Notes under the pieces: model-generated
Database searches by the model: none
Seen by the model: the letters and a program-made list of their open reading frames with translations, nothing else
Told to the model about the DNA's origin: nothing
Position numbers and translations under genes: made by a program
Source: Cheiracanthium punctorium
Taxonomy: Eukaryota; Arthropoda; Arachnida; Araneae; Cheiracanthiidae
DNA: 64,000 bases
Direction: 5' to 3'
Assembly (NCBI GenBank): GCA_038373885.1
Contig: JAWZYV010015814.1
Span: 868,001 to 932,000 of the forward strand
Shown here: one piece after another, positions 22,521 through 34,535 of the stretch
Numbering within the stretch: the first letter of the stretch is position 1
Layout of the letters: every line of letters starts with the position of its first letter

Positions 22521-23883
22521 AAGGTTCACATATTGGACTTTTGTGAAATAAAACCGGTAACATTTCCTTCTCCAATAAAGTCCACTTTGTTGCTGTATTG
22601 GTAATATATATATTTTTATAACAAAACCCGGGAGGGAGTTATGATTGACTTTTTACATATACATGGATAAAAGGAACAATATTTGAGAGAAAATTCTGTC
22701 CAGAAATCCCAGCTTGTGCAGTAAATGAAAACACTTAACTATTTACAAAACATTTGTTATGGTATTCAATACATTTTTAGTTTGGACAGAAATGCTAGAC
22801 ATTTAAATAATGGAATAGGTACATCAAATATTTTTATATGGTATTAAAATATTAATAATTGTACGTATAATACGTTATTAAAGACCGCATAATAGTTTCA
22901 TAAGTAAACTTTATCTCCTCCAGGCAAGCAAGACTAGTACAAAGTTCTTGTATTTTTCTCAAGAAATATTTCAATTGTTAAATCATTTACTTCAGAAACA
23001 GTGCGAGAATTCCGTTAAGTTCTGAACTTACAGTTGTTATAAAACTACCGATAATAGCTTTAAAAAACACATACACATAAAATAATAATAATAGAAGAAT
23101 AAACACGGTTTTCAATAATATAATAGGTGCAAAAATTTATTTTGACTCATGCTTGAATTAGGAAGATAAAGTAATTACGCATAAACGTAACTACTTCAAT
23201 GTGTGTTATTAGCGCACTCGAGAAAATTACAATCTCACTAATGAGCAAAAATGAACACTAGCGATCTATAAAGTATCCTGTTTCTACAGTAAAACAACAT
23301 GAAATTTTTGATTAGATACTGAACGGCAGTTAAAAACTATCCATGAACGATATTGATCAAAATCAATGGTATTATTGACGGTAAATGTATTTTTTCTGGC
23401 AACAACTAAACGATTGAGGTGCAATCTTCTGTCAAACATTTTATAAAAAATAATAATTTTAAAGCTCCGTTTTTTAAAAGAGAGGGTCATTGATGGCTGG
23501 ATATCGCCAAGCTAAGTTCAGTTTGAAATATTTATTTTTGGCTTAATTTAATATTTATGTATGATTAACTTAATTTGATATTTCGTCATTAGCCCACAGG
23601 CTTGAGATAGCTTGCGAGAACTTGGGCATAGGCGAAATAGTGATTGACCACAGTTTTTTATTGAATTGAAGGTATCCATAGACTTTACTGTATTGAAATT
23701 CTTTTGTGTGGCCCTGTAAATAAACTATCCAGGAGATCAAAGTGAAAGGCGCACAAATAGATGTTGCAACAATCCTAAATAGAAAATTTCAAAATTCTAC
23801 AACTAATAGCTTTTGAGATATGCGAATTACGTACATACGTCCACCATCAATAAAAACTAGTCAAAATGGACTTGCGGGGATTG
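22521..23883. other. A+T-rich DNA without recognisable gene
   Basis: No long frame, RNA gene or repeat recognised. Confidence 0.6.
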
Positions 23884-23885
23884 TA

Positions 23886-25778
23886 CAGCTGCGGGAAAAA
23901 AAAAGTCCCACTTGCTCTTTATTTCGCTGTCGTTCGTCGTACAGCAAAGTTATATATACCATTCGTTTGCAAATAACGCATACTTTAATTTACTATTACT
24001 TTAATTTGCATAAGGGGTCGTCTTCATATTTAATTCTGCATCAAGTTCGTTTTTCTCAATGGCAACCCCGTATTTTGACTTTATTAAACGAAAGATAACC
24101 TTCAAATTACCTTAAATATAAATTTTCACCAATATTCTACGATAATTTCCGGAGATATTGCGAATTAATTTTTGCGCGTTTTTAAGGGACTTTCTGCAAA
24201 TTGAAAAACGCTATTTGCAGATTCCGAACTTTTCGCCTTTCATTCATTTCGCTCGCGAGAGTTAAAAGAAATTAATATTATTTTCAAGGAAAATATTGTT
24301 TCCATCTCTCTTAAAGTTTTTTTGTGCTGAGAATATCAAGGGTAGAAATTAGAATATTTAGTCTGTGGTCCAAATGACCCGTGAGTTCATAACTTCCTTG
24401 GTTCGTAAACATGATTTAAAGGAAAAATGCAAAATGACTGCTCACAATTTTGAAAATCTTTGTAATTTTGAAATTGTTATTGAGTATTTCCGTTGATGGT
24501 TCTCTTAGACAGGTGAAATGTTGGCAGGAGTGAGAGGCTGCTCCCTGCTCTTCTGACTACAAGCATGAATATTACTCTACTATATGGTCGAACTTGAAGA
24601 ATGATTTCCTGATAGAAAATTTATTTGTTTGAATTTCATCTAAAAAACTTAATTACATTTTTTTCCGACCCAATATTATCACTGTGTTTGTTATTTCACT
24701 TTCTTCATTTAATACTATCGTCTGCCATGTGCAATATTCTTAAGACTTTTGGCGGTATTTTAATTTATAGTTAGATGAAAATTTAGACAGAAAAACGCGA
24801 TTTTGAATGTTTGATAAAATATGAGCAAGTCCAAAGACCTAATGTTTCCGATATTAAAAAAGTTCACATTCATGCCTGGAAAGTTGAGGATGTTAGTTTT
24901 TCAGATATAGGACGTTGTATTAAAAGACATACATCTACTGCATCTAATTCTATAGCTGGAAAATATTTTATTTGGGGGAATATGGTAGCGGACGCAACAA
25001 TACACGCTTTATAGAATCCTTATCAAACTGTAAAAACCTCTAATTTATTTGCTTCAAAATTTGATATTTTTTAATACTGATATCTTTTACTGTGTTTTTT
25101 GCACAAAATAAATCTAATTTACGTTTATTTTATGCAATTTTCAAAAAAAATTTCACTTAATAAATTTATATATGGTCCCTTAACTCATGAAAATAACACA
25201 TTTTATTTAATATAAATTAAACTACTGAACGTAAAAATTTGAAATTTTGCACAGCCATGTAATATTACTTTCTACATCTATTTCCATCGAAATTTGGCTA
25301 GGTCGCTATTCATAATTTTTTGAATATTAATTTAATAATTCATATTACTAATTTATTAAAAATCATAATAACATTAAATTATGTTTGGGTCGTTTAGTTC
25401 TAATAGTACGAATAAAAATCAGCTTCTTGCTATCAATTTCATATGAGATATGAATTGAAGTATGAAAAAATATTTTAACATAGGGGGAGGGGGATTTTGG
25501 GTGCTCATAACTCACTCATTTTCAGACCAAATTTATTGAAAATTGGTGTCCGTGGTTAAAATGAGCTAAATTTTTGAAATATGAAATGAAATCCAGGGGT
25601 TGCTATTGAGAAAAAAAAAGTTGGTGCGAATTTTAATATGTAGATGGCCCCTTATGCAATTTTTATGCATAGCTAATTAAAGTGTGCGTCAATCGTAAAC
25701 GATTGGTATCTGTAACTTTGCTGTACGACGATCGACGGCCGAAAAAAGTACAAGTGGGACTTTTTTTTTCCGCAGCTG
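23886..25778. mobile_element. Tc1/mariner-like element with long terminal inverted repeats
   Basis: Left end CAGCTGCGGGAAAAAAAAAG and right end, read inward, CAGCTGCGGAAAAAAAAAGT, flanked by TA at 23884-23885 and 25779-25780. The inverted similarity continues inward: TCCCACTTG, GTCGTACAGCAAAGTTA, ATAAGGGG and CTCAATGGCAACCCC all recur in mirror order, the last at 183 bp from each end. The terminal repeats are therefore about 183 bp. Total length is about 1.9 kb, long enough for a transposase, but only one decayed frame is visible. TA duplication and a CAG-type terminus place it in the Tc1/mariner superfamily. Confidence 0.8.
24811..25014 (+). pseudogene. Possible transposase HTH remnant
   Basis: A 67-codon frame inside the 1.9-kb element. 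The stretch VSFSDIGRCIKRHTSTAS resembles the helix-turn-helix of Tc1/mariner-type or other DNA-binding transposases (S..DIGR...RH.ST). It begins about 925 bp from the left end, leaving too little room downstream for a full catalytic domain. No DDE/D motif was found. It is either a remnant after internal deletion or a chance likeness. Confidence 0.4.
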
Positions 25779-25780
25779 TA

Positions 25781-26628
25781 CATGCATATATACGAAGGAG
25801 GAGGGGGCAGAAAAACGGGGCAGAGGGAACTCCCTCTGCCCCTCTTTTTTTTTTTTTTACAAAGTTTTTATTTATTTTAGCATCTAACACCAGTATTTTG
25901 AGTGTTTTTTTCGTAAATTTAGAGATAGTTAAAGTCGATTTTTTCATCAAAATATGCATACCGGAAATTTTTGGGATCACTATACTTCGTGATCGCTATG
26001 TTTTATTTTAAAGTTTTTGGCTGACAGAAAATCTCTCTTTTGAGGATACAAACTTTTGTTTTTATACCTCTTCATTATTTTATTGGGCTGCTTGCTCTTC
26101 AATGCTAATGGCAGAAATGTCGAAACGGGCGTAGAATAATAATAATAATAATAATAACAACAATAATAAAAACTACACTTCCTTTTACTTAGCACACAAG
26201 GAAGTAAAAAATGACTTAAAATTCTGCTTCTGTTGGAAGAAAAACACCAACAAATCTCTGAAAATAGAAGTTGAGAAAATGTATTTACTACTTAACTTAA
26301 AATGCATTAATACTTATTTTATCCAACTAAATGCTCAATGTATTAAATTAAATACGAATGCTAAAATGCTGAAGTACTTGCATTTTTCAAGCTCTGTCCC
26401 CACAGATTTTTTTTTTTTCCACTTTCCTATGGATGAAGGTATGATTTTAATGACTTTCGAAACGATCCTTTAGTGACCACTCACTTAATGCTTGAAATAG
26501 AAAGATTTATTTATTAAATAAAACACCCAATTATCATTTATTTATTTACTGTCACGTTTTGAGTCTAATTCCCGAAACGATACAATTGACCTAAATGTAT
26601 GTGCGGCTCCGGGCTAAGTAATACAGTC

Positions 26629-26659
<31 letters not shown>

Positions 26660-27547
26660 GAAAACTCAGTTGTGATTTCAGAGATAAACGAAGAAACATA
26701 ACCTGTTGCTACCCAACGCCTGGAGATACATCCTACAACCGCTCTCGTATCTGTAATTACAAAAATGCAGTTCTTTCCGACCAATAAAAATGAAAAAATA
26801 AATAAATAAACACAATGAAAGAAAACTCTGGAAATGATAATAAAATATTTACTTTGATAAGCAACTGTGTCACAGGAACTACTTTAAGAGAAGAAATAAT
26901 ACAGACGAAGCCTGATATAAAAAAATAATATATATACCGATAAATAAATTAATTCTGTCGGACTATGTTCTAAGTGAGAAAAAAAAAATCAGACATGAGA
27001 AGATCTTGTTTATTTATTTCTTTTCTTCTCTTGCGAGCTGAACACTGTTTTTTGGGTTAGGGGAATCCGATAGAGTATTTCTGGAATTCAGCCGCGAATG
27101 TCATTCACAATATAAATTCTTTACACGAAAATTGGGTTTTCCTTTTTATACAGTATACATGCATATATGCATGTATATATGCTGTAGAATGTATATTTGC
27201 TGTAGAAAATGAGGTAAATATTATACGCTGGAAATTATTCGTTTAAAATTTAACCCTCCAATCGGCTGAGATGAAAAATCCAGTTAATTTCGTTCCAGTT
27301 TTAACTGCAATGCATCTATAACTTAAATTATTTATAACAGTCAGGTATCATGAAATGTGTTCCGATATTAAAGCTTGTTAGGAACTCGTTTTTTAATAAT
27401 TACAAATCTTCCTATCAAAATTTTATTATTTTGTATAATTTTAAACTTGCATAAAAATTTAACGTAAAAACAACTTTACATTATTTGCCCATTTCGAGGA
27501 CGCTCAGAGAGTTAATATATATATATATATATATATATTTATATTAG
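25781..27547. other. A+T-rich DNA without recognisable gene
   Basis: Contains GAGGGGGCAGA and CTCTGCCCCTC mirrored around 25800-25845 (a small inverted pair), a T-run at about 25847, (AAT)n at 26135, a 28-base A-run at 26632-26659, and TTAACCCTCCAATCGG at 27251 resembling one piggyBac-like end. (TA)n at about 27515-27540. Confidence 0.5.
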
Positions 27548-27585
27548 GGCAACCCTAATATATATATATATATATTAGGGTTGCC
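27548..27585. repeat. 38-bp palindrome with TA core
   Basis: GGCAACCCTAATAT, a TA core, then ATATTAGGGTTGCC: a perfect inverted pair that would form a hairpin or cruciform. A preceding (TA)n tract suggests slippage or two abutting transposon ends of the CTGGCAACCCTA type. Confidence 0.85.
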
Positions 27586-28883
27586 AGATAGAGAAGAAGG
27601 GGGGGGCGGAGGGAGAATAAAGTATTGCAGGTCGCCAAGGTTTGCAATCTTCGATGATGCATCACCCAGTTTTCCGCCAAAAAATAAGTCGCGAAAACTG
27701 AACCCAGCTTGGCGATGTCTTCCATATTTAGGTAGAAACTGGCAAACGCTAAAGTTATTAAAAAAGAAAAGTATAGTTGGAATTTGCCTGACGAAGATCA
27801 CAAAACAGTTTTAGTAGGCTATTTTAATATGATTTCGATTCCAAGGAAGTGTTTTATGAAACAAGAAAGAAAATACAGCACACTCGTGAGTAATGATACA
27901 CTTTCCAATTTAATGGAATAAGGAAGAAAAATAGTGATGACGCATAGATTATAATGCACTTTTAATATACAGCACTTTAGTGCGTATGTAAAATATAAAA
28001 TTGCTTCAAATGTTTTTCTTCTTTCTTGATTATAAATAAATAGCAAATAACAACACTATTCTCAGTCCGTTTCATCTGGAATACGAAGATACGAAGCACT
28101 AAAGGCTGGTATAGAACGTACACAAGTCTGTGTGTCAGGGGGGGGGGGGGTTAAACCATCATTCCAACCATTTAGTTTTATAAACAACCTAAATATATTT
28201 TTCTAATCTAGCGCAGCAGAGATTGTCAAAATACACAGAGTCTGGAAGGCTTACTGCCCTATTAAATTTAAGGCGAATAATAATTATAGGAGTTGCAAAA
28301 TGTAAATAAAAGCTCAGGTTTAAGAGAGGTCCGACTGGGAGAAGCAACAAGTGGAAAGGATGCCCCTATACACAGCTGATACCGGTTTTTCGAGCCCACA
28401 AGAAGTTCTATAACAGTACCATACTAACACAGAAAAACCAGACAGGGATTAAACACTAGTTTTTTTTTTTGTTTTTTTTTTTTTTTAATTCATTCTTTCA
28501 TCCCCCCAAAGTTCGCATTTTCCCACTGAAGTTACGTGAGAATTCGGCGATAGGGGGAGAACGGATTAGATCCTGCACCCTTTAGGCTCTTTTATCATGC
28601 ATTAATGGGGGAACAGGTGGTGCCGAAAATCGAAATGTACGGAGGGTGCACCGGAAGTAAAATTTGGATGCAAAAGAAATACTGAGCAGGTGCATACGTG
28701 AATCCTGAAATTTATACACGGGTTTAAAAGCTATGTGCTCCCTAGAATTTTAATAGAGGGTGAAATCACATTTCTGCAAAAGAGTGAACAAGTCGGTCAC
28801 GGATAAATAAATACTCGTAGATTATGCTGATTAATCGATAGTTTTTAATCGAATAATTTTTGGGATTAATAAGTTTTATTGAC
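27586..28883. other. DNA without recognisable gene
   Basis: Includes poly-G runs at 27598 and 28138-28150, a mixed T-run at about 28461-28486, and unique sequence. Nothing coding is seen. Confidence 0.5.
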
Positions 28884-28891
28884 AACCTATT

Positions 28892-29141
28892 CAGAAGCGT
28901 ATCGAGAATTTTTTAGGGGGAGGAAGTAAATTTTTTAAAAAAAAGCTTATTTCACTCAAACTGAATGTACAATAAAGGAAAGTTTTAGTCTAAACCAATA
29001 TACATTTTTTTAGGAGGGCCTAAGTTATAAAAAAAGGCAACTTTACCTGCTTCAAGTATATAACAAAGCATGAAGTTACCCTTTAGGAATCTCTCTGGTG
29101 GGGCTATAGCCCCCCTAGCCCCTCCCCTGGATCCACTAAAG
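28892..29141. mobile_element. hAT-type MITE, GGATCC-type ends
   Basis: Begins CAGAAGCGTATCGAGA and ends near CCTGGATCCACTAAAG. Perfect 8-bp flanks AACCTATT (28884-28891 and 29142-29149). The interior has subterminal G-runs and C-runs (TTTAGGGGGAGG; GCCCCCCTAGCCCC). The inverted ends are imperfect, so age is substantial. Confidence 0.75.
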
Positions 29142-29149
29142 AACCTATT

Positions 29150-30514
29150 CAGAGTGATTTAAAACGCTAGAAAATAACTTATTCGTTTTGAATAAGGTGC
29201 AGGCATTCTAGAGTTTTTTATGTAAGATTTGAATAAAAAGCAAACAAAAGCATATCTTGCTTTATTTTTTTTTTTTAATTTGAGTGCTATTACTTTCAAA
29301 TCTGTTAAAAAAAATCGTAGAAAATGAGTGTTTTATTGCACTTGAAATAATTTAATATGTACTTAGTATTTTAAATTTTTTAATCAATCTGTGAACTTCA
29401 CATGAAAACAAACTTTAGAAAAAGTCACATACTGCCAAATTTTTTACTTAAAGTAGTCAACTGCCCTCCGTTTGGCTCTTTTCTGTTTTCATGATTTGCA
29501 AGCATTTACTTTTATCCTAGATAAAGTTAACCGGAAAATGTATCAAAAGTTTAATTTCAAGTTATCTATTGATGACAGATTGCCCGTATCTTCCAATAGG
29601 ACGTGACAATAATTTGATGGGGCTAATCGAAGTGGACATGATCGGACTCACATCGTGAACTGTGGCTAACTTAAAGACAGGATTCAGATGGAAGAAAACA
29701 TATCCTGCGCATATTTAATGATTCAAAGGGGCCCCAATCCTTTACCATAGTATGTATCATTGCAGTATTATCATTGGTACTTACTCATACAAGACAGGAT
29801 TCGCACCGCTAGCTTTCTCTGCAATTCTGACCACCCAGCATATTATAGATTACATCGATTAACGAAAGTCTAGATTAGTTTCCCAGAGGCGATGTAAGCT
29901 TGACATATTCCAGATTTTAAAACCGGGAGGGAAAAAGAATCTCAAAGCAAATCCAGTAACCCATTAATCTGCACTATAATTGCTCGTATTTATCACCCTT
30001 TTTTTTTATGAGCGTCCTCACTCAACTGTAATGAGTCATAACATATCACTGGATTCCAAATTAATCACAACATATTAATTAGTGAAGTTATAATTTCAGT
30101 GCGAACATAAGATTGCCTATGTCTTGTAATAGGAAACTTGCAGGCAAATGTTCTTTTTTTTTTTTCAGTAATTAATTTCTTACACAAAATATAAAGCGCA
30201 TGTGTACGTAACCAAGGCTCAGGATAGTCTGTCTCTCCGTCATTCATTTGAATAAAAGCATTTTTGTCTTGTAGTTTATTTTCGCAAATTTTACATGTTA
30301 GGAGAATTTTCCATCAAAACCAATTATTATAAAGGGGGGGGGGGAACTATCATACAAAAAATGTGTGGGAAAATACCTCATTTATTTGAGACAGCTATCA
30401 AATCTGCGATGGTAAATAATGTAACAAAAACTCTCAAAAGAAACTAGCGTGTAAAAGATGAAATAATTTAAACTTTGAAAGATAACGCACATAAAATGTA
30501 CTTATCGTTTCTAG
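29150..30514. other. A+T-rich DNA without recognisable gene
   Basis: T-run at about 30149 and G-run at about 30335. No convincing exon or RNA. Confidence 0.55.
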
Positions 30515-30865
30515 ACACGTTTTTCGGACGAAAATTTTTCCCCCCTTCATTAGCAGTTGTCCAAACACAGACTGGGACTGAAAATAGTAAACAGCAAGCA
30601 AAAGCGACGAGCCAGTTGCCGATCGGAAGAAGGAAAAAAGCAAGAAACCAGAGAGAATAAGAGAAGGGAACAGGAAGAGAGTAGATAAAAATTAAATATA
30701 GAGTAAAAATAAAAGAAAATATAGAAAAAAGAAAGAAAAGAAAAAAAAAAGCACAAAATAGAAACATGAAAAAACAATAGACAATAGAACAACAAAAGAA
30801 CATCAGCAATAAAAATAAACCAGCAACGACTGATGAAGGATGAAATTTTTTTCGTACGAAACAAG
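30515..30865. mobile_element. Penelope-like terminal region (candidate)
   Basis: Two related motifs face each other: on the minus strand at 30515-30560, CTAATGAAGG followed by GGAAAAATTTTCGTCCGAAA; on the plus strand at 30829-30862, CTGATGAAGGATGAAATTTT then TTCGTACGAAAC. Between them lies a purine-rich stretch very similar in composition and in parts in sequence to 59240-59500 (for example CGGAAGAAGGAAAAAA versus CGGAAGGAAAAAA). CTGATGA...GAAAC recalls the hammerhead ribozyme core carried by Penelope-like terminal repeats, but stem II does not pair cleanly here. No reverse transcriptase is present. Confidence 0.35.
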
Positions 30866-31243
30866 AAAGACCGGAGTTATTTTACAAAATTTAAATAATT
30901 TCAAAGCATCAAAAGCCACTTTCTACAACAGATTTGCCTATGTATACTGTATAAACATTTTCAAACAACTTCAAGATTAAAGTTAAAAAGTATTCTTCAT
31001 TTAAGAAAAAAAAAATGCAAAATGTAGATTGTTGCAGTAAAAACTTAGCTTAGTTCGGAATATCATTTGTGAAATATAATCCTGACAGACAATGATCTTT
31101 AAAAAATAAATCGCGTAATGTAAAACCGTTCTTTTAAATGCACTAAGTAGCATTTCAAAAAGTTTCGATTACTTCAAAAGAGGTTAGAGATTGACTTGTA
31201 ACTGTTTCTTACAGTAATCCGAACGTGTTAGAAGTAAGACTAC
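30866..31243. other. A+T-rich spacer
   Basis: No feature recognised. Confidence 0.55.
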
Positions 31244-31305
31244 AGTAGCGTCTTGACTTACGCGAGGGATGCGTTCCAAGAGCCCTCGCGTAAGTGAAAA
31301 CTTCG
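31244..31305. mobile_element. Single pogo/Tigger-like terminus
   Basis: TACAGTAGCGTCTTGACTTA followed by CGCGAGGGATGCG and CCCTCGCGTAAG forms a hairpin-like subterminal region typical of pogo/Tigger ends. The partner end is not visible; (TA)n follows directly. Confidence 0.5.
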
Positions 31306-31348
<43 letters not shown>

Positions 31349-31350
<2 letters not shown>

Positions 31351-31481
31351 AGGGTTCGCGCTGGCTTTTTTTAAAGTTTTCGCCAATCCATTCGCCAAAT
31401 TAGATTTTGCCGGACATCATTAAGAAATGCAATTGCCAATATTTTAGCCAAATCCTATTTTCTTTATCGACAGCGCGACCC

Positions 31482-31484
<3 letters not shown>
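31349..31484. mobile_element. Small MITE inside a (TA)n tract
   Basis: AGGGTTCGCGCTGGC at the left is inverted by GACAGCGCGACCCCT at the right, with (TA)n on both sides, so the insertion site was the microsatellite. Any duplication is hidden by the repeat. Family uncertain (hAT-like by its ends). Confidence 0.65.
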
Positions 31485-31519
<35 letters not shown>

Positions 31520-31523
<4 letters not shown>

Positions 31524-31993
31524 ATGTATAAAAAGATAATTTGGGTTTTACTAGTTTGGGTATTGGTCAAGCGGGTACTTTCACTGTAAGTTTTGCTTTC
31601 CTGTCATACTTGCCACGCGCGCTCTGGAGCTATGTTTTATTTATTTTGTTATTTGTCAGACATCAGGCCGTCGATTCTGAGCTCTTTAGATGTACACGTG
31701 TCCCCACGCCCTTGTAGCCCCGGATGCGGGTCATGTTGGTAAATGTGTGTGGTTCGATCAGAGATAAGAGAGAGGCGGAGTTATGTCTTCGCAAACCACG
31801 TGGTGTGGTAAGCATAAATACTCCACATCGAAAATCGAGAGACTTCTGCCACTGGAACTGCTTAATGAGTCCACGGTGATTCTTGTATCCGTCTCCCCTC
31901 CCCTCTTCTCATTCTAAATTGTAACTTAAATGTAATGTTCAATAAACCATATTACCTGCCTTAACTCTGAAACTTTACTTGAAATATCTGACG

Positions 31994-31998
<5 letters not shown>
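31520..31998 (+). mobile_element. Solo LTR, copy 1, in (TA)n
   Basis: About 479 bp starting TGTAATGTATAAAAAG and ending CTGACGTCTCA, i.e. TG...CA. A TATAAAA lies just inside the 5' end and an AATAAA (TTCAATAAACC) about 60 bp from the 3' end. Two further copies (48918-49399 and 52679-53159) share the same ends exactly, which defines the unit. No internal gag/pol and no second LTR nearby, hence solo LTR. (TA)n lies on both sides. The family (Gypsy, BEL or Copia) cannot be told from the LTR. Confidence 0.8.

Positions 31999-32056
<58 letters not shown>
31999..32056. repeat. (TA)n microsatellite
   Basis: About 58 bp of TA repeat; with the blocks at 31307-31340 and 31485-31519 it seems to be one tract split by a MITE and an LTR. 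Confidence 0.9.
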
Positions 32057-32057
<1 letters not shown>

Positions 32058-33070
32058 TAGCTGAAGTACCCGTTCTTCGCACGCGGGAATGAATGGACTT
32101 TTTGATATTACGATTTGTGGTGATTACTATTCATTGTAATAAACAGATATAGCAAAATGGATATCGCGTTATATTGTGTCCAATATCATGCATACCGAAT
32201 TTCAAGGCAATCGTTTGTACGGTTCAGAAGTCCATGCGGCGTAGCGCAATCTAGTGGCGAGTTTTAGCAAAACGGATACGGCGAAAATATTCTTCGCATT
32301 CAGATATCGATGTATATACGAATTTTCATGACGATCGGCTGGACAGTCCTGAAGTTCATGTGTTGACGCGACATCTAGTGGCAAGTTATAGGAAAATGGA
32401 TAGCGCCAAACTCTTCCCGTGTTCAAATATCTATGTATACCTATTTTCATAGCGATCATTTGCACAGTCAAGAAGTGATACACTGCAGGGCCATCTAATG
32501 GTTAATTAAAGTAATGATTTGCTACAGCGCCGTCAAGTGGCGAGTTATAGCAAAATGGATAACGCCAAAATATTCTCATTGTTCAAATAGCTATGTATAC
32601 TGATTTTCATAGCGACCGTTTGAATGGTCAAGAATTTGGCCTGCTGCAGCGTCATCTAGTGGCGAGTTAAAATAAAATGCATTGCAGTGTCATCTAGTGG
32701 TGAGTAACATCAAAAGGAACGCAGTTAGAATATAGTCTTCGTGCTCAAATGTGTAAGTATAGAAAATTTTATGCCGATCGGTCGAACGGCATAGAAGTTG
32801 ATGCGTTGCAGCGCCATTTAGCGGCAAGTTACAGCAAAATGGATAGTGAAAAATATTCTCCGTGTTCTAATATTCGCGTGCACCAAATTTCATCGAAATC
32901 GGTTGGACGATATTCGCATAGCAAACGGCTAAATGGAATAGAATTCGACGTTGTGCTGCGGCACCAAGTGGCAAGTTAGAGGAAAACGGATAGCATAAAA
33001 ACCTTCTCCATGATAAAAGACTTAAGTGAACCAAATTTCATGGTGATTGGTCAAACGGTGCTGGAGTTTT
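32057..33070. repeat. Tandem array of ~122-bp units with CTCF-like motifs
   Basis: Starts after (TA)n with ACTAGCTGAAGTACCCG, a phrase common at one end of arthropod interspersed repeats. It then holds about eight units. The anchor CTAGTGGCGAG (or variants) occurs at about 32251, 32375, 32495, 32534, 32656, 32694, 32817 and 32965: spacing near 120-124 bp, with two short 38-39-bp steps and one of 148. Each unit carries GCGCCATCTAGTGGCGAG, AGCAAAATGGATAGCG and CAAATTTCATNGCGATCGGT. The reverse complement of the first phrase, CGCCACTAGATGGCGC, fits the insect CTCF consensus. No protein is encoded. Confidence 0.8.
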
Positions 33071-34349
33071 CCAACCTCATACACATGTACCAACATTCAT
33101 TTTTATCTATAACCAGTGTCATTATATATCAAATAAAATCCATGTCTTAAATAAAATCCAGTTTCAAATCTAAGCCTCGCCAAACTGCCAACATACGCCA
33201 TTTTGCAAGAGTTTTTTCAGGGAATCATTCGAAGCATTGGCTTAGCAGCAATTAATATGGGAAATGGTTCGACCGCCAAAAAGTAAAGCACGCATTTATT
33301 TGAAAAGTGGAATCCCTTAATACAGCAGAATTTTTTTAAATTATCAACTATAACGTGTTTTATTCATCGTTACTCCGATGTACTAAATGAGAAGATTTCA
33401 ATTATCTGAAATTTGGCGGAATTGCCCCAACTTAAATCAATGTACTCAATTGGCGAGAATTCTGCAGTTAGATCGCTTGAAATCCCTTAATAACTGCATT
33501 ATTTCTTCACGGATCATTAAAATTTAACGCTGTATTCTAATAAAACCTTTGCACTTTTTTTTCAAAAATCTATTTCCTTAAGCTCTCAATAAATTGCGCC
33601 AAGCCGAAAACTGTTCAAATCGCTAGAACTCACTGTCTGGGCATTTGAGCCATTTTATTTTTTCGCCAAACTAAAGAATTTTACATATTAGCCTCGGAAA
33701 TCTTCAATTCTTATTGTTTTGCGTATAAAACATTTCATTCCTGCTCTGATTTCCCATGCACACGATATTATAAAAAAGTAATAATCTTACAAATATAAAC
33801 TAACAAAAAAAATCATTATTATTCTTTTATTTTTACTTTGATAATTTAAAACATTTTATTCGGCAAAATCGCCACACATGGCAACCACGATGCTTATTTC
33901 AGACTTTTTTGACTACAGGGGTTACAATTACGGAAAGCTTTTTGCGTGGAGAGCATAAAAAATCTCTTAAATTCCGGGAACGGGTGGACTTTTAAAGTTT
34001 TAAAGCTCCTTATCAAACTCCAAAAATCGTCTCTGAACGTAATATTTGCATGGCCAAGAAACAAACTTTAGAGTAACAGAAATTAAAGAAGGTTTTTCAG
34101 ATGACATTAAATTAAATTAGATTAAATTGAAAAAGGTTATTTTATTATTACACACACACACACAGACACACATATAACTCGGCTGTTCGAGCCTCGTCAG
34201 GGGGAGACACCCCCCTAATTTTTTACTAATTTAATTTATTGCCATATTAAAACGATATTAATTGACTATGTTATTTTATCTCTCGTCTTTCGCGTATTTC
34301 GCCTGGTAACCCTATGTTGAAATTTTTAGGATTGTAACCTATTTATACA
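33071..34349. other. A+T-rich DNA without recognisable gene
   Basis: (CA)n near 34151. No exon, RNA gene or bounded repeat recognised. Confidence 0.55.
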
Positions 34350-34535
34350 AAAATACATGGGATACATATTCTACAGCTTACGAAATAATGTAACAATAGG
34401 TTAAAGCTGTTGTGAACTAATAGTATTTGAATATATGTAAAAAATACACGTGATGCATATTCTACAGCTTACGAAATATTCTAACAATAGATTAAAGCTG
34501 TTGTGAACTAACAGTATTTAAATATATGTAAAATT
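34350..34535. repeat. 91-bp tandem duplication
   Basis: TATTCTACAGCTTACGAAAT, TAAAGCTGTTGTGAACTAA and ATATATGTAAAA each occur twice 91 bp apart, with few differences. A simple two-copy duplication. Confidence 0.85.

Noticed and set aside
27548..27585. Transcription terminator
   Set aside because: A hairpin with TA core in animal DNA beside a microsatellite; no bacterial context.
30468..30864. Hydrophobic minus frames of 104-113 codons
   Set aside because: Produced by reading a purine-rich stretch on the opposite strand; poly-Phe/Leu composition only.
32057..33070. CRISPR array or coding repeat protein
   Set aside because: Unit spacing of about 122 bp with diverged full-length units and stops in all frames; it is a tandem DNA repeat.
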